From Nocardioides antri (lineage in GTDB: Bacteria > Actinomycetota > Actinomycetes > Propionibacteriales > Nocardioidaceae): a stretch of 52,139 bases of DNA. A model generated the notes under the pieces. The model did not search any database and had not been told where the DNA came from. It was given only the letters and a program-made list of their open reading frames with translations. Position 1 is the first letter of the stretch. Each line of letters begins with the position of its first letter. The translations under genes and the position numbers were made by a program. The DNA lies in contig NZ_VUJW01000007.1 in NCBI RefSeq assembly GCF_008373765.1, positions 2,501 to 54,639 of the forward strand. Reading direction: 5' to 3'. Below, piece after piece: positions 43,499 through 51,827 of this stretch.

Positions 43499-44590
43499 CT
43501 AGGTTGCGTCGTCGAGGATCCTGCGCGCGGTGGATGACGGCGTGAGACTCGTCGTGTCGATGACGAGGCCGCCGGAAGAGCGCCACGCCTCCTGTGCCGC
43601 GATCGCGCCGCCGACGATCTGGCGAAGGTACGCATCATCGGCGCCGACGAGGTCGTCGCCGGCGAGCGGCGCCATCTCTCCGCGAGCGCGAGCGAGAGCC
43701 CGGGCCGCGAGGGCGGTCCGGTCGGCTGTGAGCCGGATCGAGGTGAGCGGCGTGCCGTCGAGGAGCGCGGCGTAGGTCGCGGCCTGCGTCGGGTCGTCGG
43801 TGGTCCCGTTGAGCACCAGCAGTCGGTTGCCGCGAGCGCGGAAGACTCGCCACAGCGCGCCGACAGCGGCTGCTTGGAGCTCGTGATCGAGGGGACCTCC
43901 CGCGCGTCCTCGGAATCCGAGCTGGCGGAGATCGACGAATGCGGTGGGGATGTTCTGATCGCGCGCCAGCACGAAGGTCAGCCAGCCGCTCGTCGACTTG
44001 CCGACGACCCGGGACCCGGTGATCAGCGCGGCGCGGCCGAGGGCGGCGGCTGCGGTCGGGTGGGGTTCGTCGGCGCGGCTCGCCGCGGCAGGAAGGATGG
44101 CCGCGACGTCGAGCACCCGCCGGGCCACCGCCGCGGGACTGCTCCTGTCGGTGCGGACGACCGGGAGATCGAGAGCCGCCGCTTCGTGCTTCCGAACGTC
44201 GAGGCGCACCCCGCACCAGTCCTCGCCGTACGGGCCTCGGGCGTCCATCCGCTGCTGGATCACTGGTTCGTCAGCGGCCAACCGGATCAGGGCCAGGTCG
44301 TGATCGGCCAACGCGCGGCGGGTGAACTCGATCTGGTGGGGATCGAGGACCCCTGACACGACCAGGGTCGTCGTGCCGCGCTGCGCGTGCACCCGGCTGA
44401 TGGCGGCCAGCGCCCAGGTCTTGCTCCGGTGCGCCTCGGCCTCGTCGTCTGAGACCGGATCGGCCATCCCCAGCTGGTCGATGTCGACGTAGCAGGTCGC
44501 CTCGTCGTTCTCGCACAGCAGATCGAGCAGCTCCCACGCCGTCACGGACTTGCCGACGCAGGGAGGACCGAACAGCCAGAGGACCCTCAC
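43499..44590 (-). CDS. Tandem P-loop NTPase/kinase-like protein
   Basis: The 363-residue protein has two P-loop units. The first begins at the N-terminus with GPPCVGKS (Lys14) and a DIDQLGMADP segment. The second, from about residue 185, has GSRVVGKST and a FVDLRQLGFRG segment in the same relative place. The repeats look like shikimate/adenylylsulfate-kinase-type NMP-kinase folds duplicated in one chain. The substrate is unknown. The GTG at 44590 puts the first P-loop at residue 8; GTG 44605 is an alternative. It stands divergent to a small zinc-ribbon gene. Confidence 0.8.
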   Translation of the reverse strand: MRVLWLFGPPCVGKSVTAWELLDLLCENDEATCYVDIDQLGMADPVSDDEAEAHRSKTWALAAISRVHAQRGTTTLVVSGVLDPHQIEFTRRALADHDLALIRLAADEPVIQQRMDARGPYGEDWCGVRLDVRKHEAAALDLPVVRTDRSSPAAVARRVLDVAAILPAAASRADEPHPTAAAALGRAALITGSRVVGKSTSGWLTFVLARDQNIPTAFVDLRQLGFRGRAGGPLDHELQAAAVGALWRVFRARGNRLLVLNGTTDDPTQAATYAALLDGTPLTSIRLTADRTALAARALARARGEMAPLAGDDLVGADDAYLRQIVGGAIAAQEAWRSSGGLVIDTTSLTPSSTARRILDDAT

Positions 44591-44821
44591 GCCGAGAGAT
44601 TCCACGCCACCTGCTCGCCTGGGCAAGTCCTTTTCGGCAGACCCGTGCTGGGGGATCCGTCGGCGATACTTGCGCACGCGTGCAGCCTCCGCTCGACGCG
44701 GCCCGAGAAGCGGGACGAGACCGCGAACTGCCGCTACCTGGCTGCCGCGCTGGGCGACGTGTTCGCGGAATCCACCGGGCATCGCTGACGCTGTGCGCGG
44801 CGCAACCGGTCTCTGTCGGGC

Positions 44822-44827
44822 TATAAC
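44822..44827 (+). promoter_or_regulatory. -10 element TATAAC for a leaderless transcript
   Basis: TATAAC ends 6 nt before the GTG start codon at 44834, so transcription likely starts at the start codon. The rest of the 44591-44833 intergenic stretch contains no gene I can support; a short C-terminal-like frame at about 44680-44788 has no start signal. Confidence 0.55.
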
Positions 44828-44833
44828 TGGCCC

Positions 44834-45103
44834 GTGCACCTCTACATCCTCCCGAGCCAGACGTTCCTCTCCTGCCAGATCTGCGGCGGCCTCCGGTTCG
44901 GGAGGCGCGAGGTGAAGATGACGACGACCGGGATGACGTTCTTCGACCTGGACTGGATGAACAAGTCGGCCGAGGGGGCGATCTGCGTCAGGTGCGGGTT
45001 CGTGCACACCTTCATGGGCAACGCGCACCAGTGGGTCGCGCCCGATCAGGTCGATCCGGCGGACCTGCCGGACGACCCGCTCGCCGAGCGGCCGGCGCAG
45101 TGA
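44834..45103 (+). CDS. Zinc-ribbon-like small protein
   Basis: The 89-residue protein has two CxxC knuckles (Cys14/Cys17 in SCQICGG and Cys51/Cys54 in ICVRCGF) about 35 residues apart, forming a probable zinc ribbon. An acidic C-terminal tail follows. No signal peptide is seen. It starts with GTG immediately after a TATAAC element. Its stop overlaps the TetR regulator start (GTGA), so the two are co-transcribed. It could be a nucleic-acid- or protein-binding partner, but no function is known to me. Confidence 0.78.
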   Translation: MHLYILPSQTFLSCQICGGLRFGRREVKMTTTGMTFFDLDWMNKSAEGAICVRCGFVHTFMGNAHQWVAPDQVDPADLPDDPLAERPAQ

Positions 45104-45738
45104 CCGAGGCGCGGAGGTACGGCGGACAGTCGGCCGCCGAGCGCGACGACGCTCGTCGTACGCGCCTGCGGGAGGCGGCGCTCGAGCTGTTCGGCACCCA
45201 GGGGTACGCGGGTGTCTCCATCGACCGGCTCTGCTCGGCGGCGAAGGTGTCGACGCGGCACTTCTACCAGCTGCACTCCAACAAGGAGGACATGCTGCTC
45301 GACCTCTACGCCTCGCTCACGACGGGATCGCTCGAGGACGTCGTCGCGTCGCTGCGGCGCAACGAGGGGGAGACGATCGCGGTGCGGCTGCGTGACGCGG
45401 TCGGCGCCTACCTGCGGCCGCTGCTCGCCGATCCCCGCAAGGCGCGGATCGCGTTCGTCGAGATCGTCGGGGTGAGCGGCCGCGTGGAGGAGCGCCGGCT
45501 GCAGTTCCGCAACGGCATCATCGCGCTGGTCGAGGCCGAGACGACGGAGGCGATAGAGCGCGGCGAGCTCACGCGCACGTCCGACATCCGGTTCCGGGCG
45601 CTCGCGATGGTGGGGGCGGCCAACGTCATCGTCCACGACTGGAGCATCCACCCCGGCCGGAGGAGTGCCGGCGCGCTCGAGAAGGCGTTCTGCGACCTCG
45701 CTGTAGAGCTCGTCGTGGGGCGCGTCGACGCCATCTGA
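45100..45738 (+). CDS. TetR-family transcriptional regulator
   Basis: The 212-residue protein has a TetR N-terminal helix-turn-helix at about residues 20-66, with RLREAALELFGTQGYAGVSI and CSAAKVSTRHFYQLHSNKED. A C-terminal ligand domain follows that I cannot assign. It is a dimeric repressor by family. The start is the GTG at 45100, overlapping the zinc-ribbon stop. The next gene, a secreted repeat protein, starts 46 bp downstream behind its own promoter, so it and the exported set may be the target. The inducer is unknown. Confidence 0.92.
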   Translation: MTEARRYGGQSAAERDDARRTRLREAALELFGTQGYAGVSIDRLCSAAKVSTRHFYQLHSNKEDMLLDLYASLTTGSLEDVVASLRRNEGETIAVRLRDAVGAYLRPLLADPRKARIAFVEIVGVSGRVEERRLQFRNGIIALVEAETTEAIERGELTRTSDIRFRALAMVGAANVIVHDWSIHPGRRSAGALEKAFCDLAVELVVGRVDAI

Positions 45739-45747
45739 AAATACTAG

Positions 45748-45777
45748 TTGTCGGATATCTTGTCCGCGACCTAGGGT
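45748..45777 (+). promoter_or_regulatory. Promoter of the exported-protein operon
   Basis: TTGTCG at 45748-45753 and TAGGGT at 45772-45777 are 18 bp apart, and the ATG at 45785 follows 7 nt later. The intervening CGGATATCTTGTCCG has short inverted CGGA/TCCG ends that could be a TetR operator, though the symmetry is weak. Confidence 0.5.
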
Positions 45778-45784
45778 CGCGGCT

Positions 45785-46921
45785 ATGAGAAAGACTCTCC
45801 TTTCGCTTGTCGTCGCCGGCTCGCTGGTCGCAGTCACGCCGCCGGCCCACGCCGCCACGTGGTTCGGCCCCGGCATCGCCAGCCCGATCGACAACGCGAT
45901 GGGGCCCGGCCCGGCGCCGCGACCGGCCGCCACGGCCGACGTCGACAGTGACGGCCGCGCGGACCTGGTCAGCGTCGGCGACTTCACGGCAGGTGATATC
46001 CGGGTGTCGCTCGGCGACGGCACCGGGAGGTTCGCCGCGGCGACGGAGGTCGCGGGCACAGCCCAGACCCAGGGTCTCGACCTCGGCGACCTCACCGGCG
46101 ACGGGAGGGCCGACATCGTCGCCATGACGACCTCCGAGGCGCGGATCCTCAAGGGCGACGGCGCCGGGGGGTTCACGCAGATCGGGGCCTACCCGCTGAC
46201 CCTGGGCGGGCAGGTCCAGCCGCTCGTCGTCGACGTGGACGGCGACGGCGACCTCGACGTGGTCGCACCGACGTTCACCGCCGTCCAGTCGCTCGTCAAC
46301 GGCGGCGCCGGGTCGTTCACCGCCGGCCCGACGACGCAGGTCCCGGGCGCGGGCGCGCTCTCCGCGATCGCCGTCGCCAGGCTCGACCCGGGGAGCACCC
46401 CCGACCTGTTCGCGATCGACGGCATGACCGGCACCGCGTTCGCGCTGACCGGCAACGGCGACGGCGGCTTCACCGTGCGTGGGTCGCTCTACGCGACGTC
46501 CTTCGTCCCCGAGGACATCGCGGCGATCGACCTCAACGGAGACGGGTACGACGACGCGGCCGTCGTCGGCTCCTTCAGCTTCTCGCTCGCCACCGGCCTG
46601 ACCGACGGCACCGGCCGCTTCACGTCGCCGGTCCCGCAGTCCTCCCAGTTCGGCGGCCCCGGCCCGACCAGCGCTGCGGTCGCCGACTTCGACGAGGACG
46701 GGCGCGAGGACCTCGTCGTCTCCTCGTTGGCCGACCCGACCGCCGGCACCCTCACCGTGCTGGCCGGCAACGGCACGCCGGGTATGCAGAAGATCGGCAC
46801 GTTCAGCACCGCGGCGTTCCCGCAGAACCCGGTCCTCGCGGACTACGACCAGGACGGAGACACCGACATCGCCGTCGTCAGTCCGGGCACCATCACCGTG
46901 CTCCCGAACACGACGCCCTGA
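45785..46921 (+). CDS. Secreted FG-GAP/VCBS repeat protein
   Basis: The 378-residue protein has a signal peptide (SLVVAGSLVAVTPPAHAA, about residues 7-24) and at least six Ca2+-binding repeats of the form DxDxDGxxD. Examples are DVDSDGRADL, DLTGDGRADI, DVDGDGDLDV, DLNGDGYDDA, DFDEDGREDL and DYDQDGDTDI. They are evenly spaced along the mature part, as in integrin-like beta-propellers. It acts outside the cell, probably binding a polysaccharide, protein or surface. It starts an apparent three-gene exported set, with the lipase gene 4 bp downstream. Confidence 0.9.
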   Translation: MRKTLLSLVVAGSLVAVTPPAHAATWFGPGIASPIDNAMGPGPAPRPAATADVDSDGRADLVSVGDFTAGDIRVSLGDGTGRFAAATEVAGTAQTQGLDLGDLTGDGRADIVAMTTSEARILKGDGAGGFTQIGAYPLTLGGQVQPLVVDVDGDGDLDVVAPTFTAVQSLVNGGAGSFTAGPTTQVPGAGALSAIAVARLDPGSTPDLFAIDGMTGTAFALTGNGDGGFTVRGSLYATSFVPEDIAAIDLNGDGYDDAAVVGSFSFSLATGLTDGTGRFTSPVPQSSQFGGPGPTSAAVADFDEDGREDLVVSSLADPTAGTLTVLAGNGTPGMQKIGTFSTAAFPQNPVLADYDQDGDTDIAVVSPGTITVLPNTTP

Positions 46922-46925
46922 CGAG

Positions 46926-48148
46926 ATGCGCCGCCGACCGGCACTGGTCCTCCTCGCTGCCCTGCTGCTGACGCTCGGCACGGCAGGGCGGGCAGAGGCC
47001 GAGCCGCCTCCGCTGCCCGAGGACGACCCGTACTTCGCCGCCCCGGCCGACCTGCCGTCGTACGCAGCGGGCGAGCTGATCCGCGCCCGTCCGGTCACCG
47101 TGAAGTCCTTCGAGGTGCCGGTGCCGGCGGACGCGTGGCAGGTGCTCTTCCGCACCTCGGACCGGCGGGGCACGCCCACCGTCTCGGTGACCACGGTCAT
47201 CGTGCCGCGCACCGAGTGGCGCCGCGGCGGGGAGCGGCCGCTGGTGAGCTACCAGACGGCCGAGGACGGGGTCTCGACGCGCTGCGCGCCGTCGTACGCA
47301 CTCTCGGCCGGCATCGCCGGCGGCTTCACGGGCTCCTACAGCGAGTCGTCGATGGTGGTCTCGCTCCTGCTGAAGGGCTGGGCGGTCAGCGTGCCCGACT
47401 ACGAGGGCATGGAATCGCAGTTCCTCGTGGCCGACGTCGCCGCGAAGGGCGTGCTCGACGGGCTGCGTGCCGCGCAGAGCTCCGCGGCGCCGGCCTCGCG
47501 GACTCGCCGATCGGGATGTGGGGCTACTCAGGGGGCGCCTTCGCGACCGCGAACGCCGCCCAGCTGCAGCCGCGCTACGCGCCCGAGCTCGACATCGACG
47601 CGGTCGCGCTGGGTGGCCTCCTCGGCAGCGTGCGCAAGACGATCGACGCGTTCTCGGGCAGCGTCGTCGGCGGTGCGATCCCGATGGGGATCCACGGGCT
47701 CGACCGCTCCTATGCACGGGACCTCCGGTCCTACCTCAACGCCTTCGGCCGGCGTGAGTACGACGCCAGCGCGGACCTGTGCATCTTCGAGGCCGTGCAG
47801 CGACGCCCCTTCCTGGACATCTCCGACATCGAGGCCTTCCCGGGAGCCCTGGACCGCCCGGAGATCTCCGCGATGCTGGCGGAGAACAGCCCGGTGAACC
47901 GACTCGGTGTGCCGACAGCGCCGGTGTACGAGTACCACGCCCGCTACGACCAGATGGCGCCCGTGCGACCGGCCCGCGCTGTGCTCCGGAACTACTGCCG
48001 GGCTGGGGCGGTGGTGGAGTACCGCGAGGCGCTCGCGGCCGAGCACCTGAGCGAGATGGTGCTGGGCGCTCCGGGCGCGGTGGCGTTCCTCGACCGGATG
48101 TTCCAGGGCCGGGCGCCGGTCGACCGGTGCGGGGCGATCCCGCGATGA
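46926..48148 (+). pseudogene. Secretory lipase-family protein, frameshifted
   Basis: The N-terminal part is in one frame (46926 to about 47490). It has a signal peptide (ALVLLAALLLTLGTAGRAEA) and a FRTSDRRGTPTVSVTTVIVP block. The C-terminal part continues in another frame from about 47490, with the nucleophile motif GMWGYSGGAFATANA and later AAEHLSEMV carrying the catalytic His. Moving from frame one to frame two needs one extra base, so about 1 nt is missing at roughly 47470-47500. It is either a real pseudogene or a sequencing error. Joined, it would be a normal-length fungal-type secretory lipase (LIP family). It overlaps the next gene as ATGA. Confidence 0.8.
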
Positions 48149-49845
48149 GGCCGTGGCTGGTCGACCGGCTGGTCGCCGGGCTGGTCGTCGGGCTGGTCGT
48201 CGGGCTGGTCGGTGTGGTGGGACTCGGCACGCTCGCTGCTCCGGCGAGCGGGAGCGGGCCCACGACCTGGTTCGTCCGGGCCGGCGCATCCTCCGGCGAC
48301 GGGTCCCGGGCGGCGCCGCTCGGCTCCCTCCGCGCGGTCGAGCGGCGCTCGGAGGCGGGCGACCGGATCGTCGTGCTCCCGGCCGCGAGGCCGCTCGACG
48401 GCGGCATCCGGCTCAAGCCCCGGCAGGTGCTGGTGGGCGGCTGGCTCACCAACACGACCACCCGTCTCGACGGCGACGGGGTGCGCCTGGCCGACGGCGC
48501 GCAGGTGCGCGGCGTCCGGATCACCGAAACCCGCCGGGGTGCGGTCTACGGGTTCGACGTGAGCGGGGTGACCGTGGTCGGCAACGACATCTCGGGCCAG
48601 AACTCCGCGTGCGTCCCGGGCTTCCTGATCCCGCCGTTCAACGCGCCGACCAACCTGCCGGGTGTGGGGATCCCGATCTCCCACGGCCTCCAGAACGGCT
48701 GGGCCGCGATCCAGGTCGACGCCGAGCGCCGCCGCGACGTCACCGCCGTGATCGCCCGCAACCGGATCCACGACGCGGAGTGCGGCGACGGCATCGACGT
48801 CCGGTTCTCGGGCGACGCGCGCGGCTCGGTGGTGATCAGCGGCAACGACATCCGGATGCTGCGGCAGGGATCCGGCTTCCAGTCACTGCTGGCGATCGGT
48901 GTGCAGGCCCGCGACACCGCGTCCGTCCGGGCGACCATCAGCGGCAACGTCCAGGCCGACCTCGGCAACGCCGACGACCCCAACCTGCTGACGGCCGGCG
49001 CCGACTCCGAGGGCGTCTTCCTCAACGCGGTCGGCCCCGCCTCGCTCGAGGCCGTGGTCGAGGAGAACGACTACACGAACGAGGAGGGGATCGGTGGGTT
49101 CTCGGCCAACGGCCTCGAGATGGTCTCGATGGGGAAGGGGGCGCGGATGCACGCCGTGGTCCGCGACAGCACCTTCTCCGGCGCACCCGGCGACCTCATC
49201 GAGCACGGCGCGCTCGGCACCGACGCAGTGATGACGATGCGCCTCGTGCGCGTCGTGGCCGAGCGGTCCACCGGCTTCGGCCACACCGTCCTCCTGCCGT
49301 TCAACAACGGGGACTGCGTCCTCGCCGGGAGTCTCGGCGCGCGCAACACCGTGCGGCTCGTCGTACGCCGCAGCGTGCTGCGCGACTGCGCCAACAACGG
49401 GCTCGCCCTCGGCAGCAACGTGGTCAACGGCGAGGGTGCGACGAGCGAGGTCTCCGCCGACGTGCGCGGCAGCGTGATCACCGGCAACCGCGGCGGCAAC
49501 GTCGGCATCCGCAACTTCACGAGCCTCGACACCCTGACCTTCCGGATGGAGCGCACGGACCTCCAGCGCAGCAGGAGCCTGGGCTCGGGTGTCGCCGACT
49601 TCTCCGCCGAGGACGTCGGGACCACCGCCCGCCACACGATCGACATCGGCGGCGGTCGGCTGGGGAGCGCGGGGGAGAACTGCCTGCGCGGCGGCCTGCT
49701 CGCCGCCGACGTCGTCCGCTACCGGGTCTCCGCGCGACGCAGCTGGTGGGGGCGGCCGGGCGGCCCCGGGCCGCTCCGGACGTTGGTCGTCCAGGGCTCC
49801 CTCGACACCCGTGACGCGCTGGCTGCCGCCCCGCCGGCCTGCTGA
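48145..49845 (+). CDS. Exported right-handed beta-helix protein
   Basis: The 566-residue protein has an N-terminal membrane or signal segment with a Gly-Leu-Val-Val tandem repeat. The rest contains many short turns with Asn/Gly/Asp (GNDISGQNSAC, GSVVISGNDIRM, NNGLALGSNVV) typical of parallel beta-helix or pectate-lyase-like folds. It begins with GPTTWFVRAGASSGDGSRAAPLGS, a common start of such enzymes. It probably binds or cleaves polysaccharide outside the cell. The ATG overlaps the frameshifted lipase stop as ATGA. Enzyme activity is not readable. Confidence 0.8.
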   Translation: MRPWLVDRLVAGLVVGLVVGLVGVVGLGTLAAPASGSGPTTWFVRAGASSGDGSRAAPLGSLRAVERRSEAGDRIVVLPAARPLDGGIRLKPRQVLVGGWLTNTTTRLDGDGVRLADGAQVRGVRITETRRGAVYGFDVSGVTVVGNDISGQNSACVPGFLIPPFNAPTNLPGVGIPISHGLQNGWAAIQVDAERRRDVTAVIARNRIHDAECGDGIDVRFSGDARGSVVISGNDIRMLRQGSGFQSLLAIGVQARDTASVRATISGNVQADLGNADDPNLLTAGADSEGVFLNAVGPASLEAVVEENDYTNEEGIGGFSANGLEMVSMGKGARMHAVVRDSTFSGAPGDLIEHGALGTDAVMTMRLVRVVAERSTGFGHTVLLPFNNGDCVLAGSLGARNTVRLVVRRSVLRDCANNGLALGSNVVNGEGATSEVSADVRGSVITGNRGGNVGIRNFTSLDTLTFRMERTDLQRSRSLGSGVADFSAEDVGTTARHTIDIGGGRLGSAGENCLRGGLLAADVVRYRVSARRSWWGRPGGPGPLRTLVVQGSLDTRDALAAAPPAC

Positions 49846-49883
49846 TCCGGAGCCGCGCGAAGCCATAGGGCAGGCTTCGTCCC

Positions 49884-51641
49884 ATGTACTTCGTCGGTGT
49901 CGACCTCGCATGGGGTGAGCGCAGGCCCACCGGCCTGGCCGTCCTCGACGAGCAGGGCCAGCTGGTGCACGTGTCCGCCGCCACGTCGGACGGCGAGATC
50001 GTGGCGGCGCTGACGCCGTACGTCGAGGACGCGTGCCTGGTCGCGATCGACGCACCGCTGATCGTCACCAACACCACCGGCAACCGCGCCGCCGAGGCCG
50101 CGCTGAACAAGGACTTCGCGCGCTTCGACGCCGGGGCGCACCCGTCCAACACCGGCAAGCCGGAGTTCAGTGAGCAACCGCGCGGCGCCCGGATCGCGGC
50201 GCGGCTCGGGCTCGACATGAACCCGCGGTCGCGGCGTGCCCGACGGGCGATCGAGGTCTACCCGCACCCCGCGACGGTGGCGCTGTTCCGGCTGGGCCGG
50301 ACGCTGAAGTACAAGAACAAGCCCGGGCGTGACCTCGAGCAGCTCCGCGCCGAGCTGATGGTGCTCATCGGTCGGGTGGAGGGGCTCGCGGCCGCGGATC
50401 CGCGGCTCGTGGTGGAGGGCGCCCCGTGGACCGCGCTGCGGAGTGCCGTCGAGAGCGCCCGGCGCAAGAGCGAGCTGCGCATCGTCGAGGACCAGGTCGA
50501 CGCGGTCGTCTGCGCCTACGTCGCCCTGTTCGCCACCCGACGGCCCGAGCTGACGACGACGTACGGCGACTTCGAGACCGGCTACATCGTGACGCCGACG
50601 CTGCCGGACGACCTGACCGCGACGCCGCGCGGGCGGGCCGCTCCCGAGACCAGGGACCCGGTCGCCGCGGTGCGGGAGTACGCCGAGCACCACCAGGAAC
50701 TCCAGCTCGCCGCCGACCAGTACGTCCGGTTGGTCACCTCGATCCTCGACGAGGCGGGCATCAACTACCTGACCGTCACCGGGCGGGCGAAGTCGGTCGC
50801 GTCCTTCGCGGCCAAGGCGGCGCGCACCGTCGAGGGCCGTCCGCTCTACGCCGACCCGCTCCGCGAGATCACCGACCAGATCGGCATCCGGGTGATCACC
50901 TACGTCCTCAGCGACGTCCAGGCCGTGGCCGACCTCTTCGAGGACCAGGTCGTCGTCCACGACGACCGGGACCTGGGCCAGGAGACGGCGGGAGAGGGCC
51001 GCTTCGGCTACGCCAGCCGCCACCTGCTCGTCGGCCTCGACCCGGCGCGGGAGCGCCAGGGCGGCTACGAGCTGCTGCGTGGCCGGCAGGCGCAGATCCA
51101 GATCCGCACCGTCCTCCAGCACGCGTGGGCGGAGTTCGAGCACGACATCCGCTACAAGGGCACCATCCCCGACGAGCACGTGCCCGACTTCGACCGCCGC
51201 TTCACGCTCGCGGCCGGGCTGCTCGAGCTCGCCGACCGCGAGTTCTCCACGATCAGGGACCGGCTCCGGGAAGGCGTGACCGGCCCCGTCGCCGAGGCCG
51301 AGGACGACGACCCGCGACTCAGCCCGCGCGAGCTGGCGGCGTTCCTGGCCGGGCAGTACGCCGACGCCGGCTGGTCGCGCACCGACCACTACGCCTGGAT
51401 CGCCGGACTGGTCCTCGAGCTCGGCATCTCCTCACTCGCCGAGCTCGGTGAAGCGCTTCGGTCGGTCGACGCCGAGGCGCTCAAGGAGCGGATGGAGTAC
51501 CGGTACCCGCCGGGCGCCGTACGCCGCCTCGACGACGCTCTGCTCTGGGTGTACGGCGACACCTACGTCGACCTGCGCGGCAACGCGCACCGGGCTCCGG
51601 CGCTGCGGGCCAGGCTCGCGAAGATGGGCCGGGCGGGCTGA
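49884..51641 (+). CDS. DUF429 (RNase H-like) - RelA/SpoT synthetase-domain fusion
   Basis: Residues 1 to about 230 are a DUF429 domain, a predicted RNase H-like fold. Motifs are VGVDLAWGERRPTGLAV, VAIDAPL, EVYPHPATVALF and EDQVDAVVCAYVALF. Residues about 265-445 are a RelA/SpoT (p)ppGpp synthetase fold with GRAKSVASFAAKA (Arg301, Lys303, Ser307, Lys311), DQIGIRVI (Asp331), GYASRH (Tyr376) and QIQIRTVLQHAWAEFEHDI. In the last motif Gln404 replaces the catalytic Glu of E-hydrophobic-QIRT. About 140 further residues are helical. M. smegmatis RelZ is an analogous RNase HII-Rel fusion, but its nuclease part differs. Activity is uncertain. Confidence 0.87.
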   Translation: MYFVGVDLAWGERRPTGLAVLDEQGQLVHVSAATSDGEIVAALTPYVEDACLVAIDAPLIVTNTTGNRAAEAALNKDFARFDAGAHPSNTGKPEFSEQPRGARIAARLGLDMNPRSRRARRAIEVYPHPATVALFRLGRTLKYKNKPGRDLEQLRAELMVLIGRVEGLAAADPRLVVEGAPWTALRSAVESARRKSELRIVEDQVDAVVCAYVALFATRRPELTTTYGDFETGYIVTPTLPDDLTATPRGRAAPETRDPVAAVREYAEHHQELQLAADQYVRLVTSILDEAGINYLTVTGRAKSVASFAAKAARTVEGRPLYADPLREITDQIGIRVITYVLSDVQAVADLFEDQVVVHDDRDLGQETAGEGRFGYASRHLLVGLDPARERQGGYELLRGRQAQIQIRTVLQHAWAEFEHDIRYKGTIPDEHVPDFDRRFTLAAGLLELADREFSTIRDRLREGVTGPVAEAEDDDPRLSPRELAAFLAGQYADAGWSRTDHYAWIAGLVLELGISSLAELGEALRSVDAEALKERMEYRYPPGAVRRLDDALLWVYGDTYVDLRGNAHRAPALRARLAKMGRAG

Positions 51642-51658
51642 GCGCACGCACTGAGGGC

Positions 51659-51678
51659 ACCGTCGGTCGCCCGACGGT
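51659..51678 (+). terminator. Hairpin terminator after the DUF429-Rel fusion
   Basis: A perfect 8-bp stem (ACCGTCGG at 51659-51666 with CCGACGGT at 51671-51678) closes a 4-nt loop. It lies 17 bp after the stop codon. The following bases are not T-rich. Confidence 0.65.
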
Positions 51679-51696
51679 CAACGGCACGCCGCGCTC

Positions 51697-51742
51697 GGTG
51701 GTTGAGGTGCGAGGCGCGCCAGCGCCGAGCCTCGAAGCCACC
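51697..51742. repeat. Imperfect palindromic repeat upstream of the 13E12-type gene
   Basis: A left half starting GGTGGTTGAGG, a centre GGCGC-GCCA-GCGCC and a right half ending CCTCGAAGCCACC form a bulged hairpin of about 46 nt. In my recollection this GGTGGTTGAG/CCTCGAA-CCACC type is a multicopy repeat in Nocardioides-like genomes, but that was not checked. It stands just before a DUF222 gene. Confidence 0.65.
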
Positions 51743-51827
51743 CCCGGATGTCCTGTGGATGCGCTTGTCCGGGTCGATCAGATGTTCTATTATGAACTCA
51801 ACGTTGGTCGTTGTCTCGGGAGGTGCC

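Noticed and set aside
44680-44788. Short plus-strand frame ending LGDVFAESTGHR before the zinc-ribbon gene
   Set aside because: It has no start signal and no domain; it might be a decayed gene end, but this cannot be supported.
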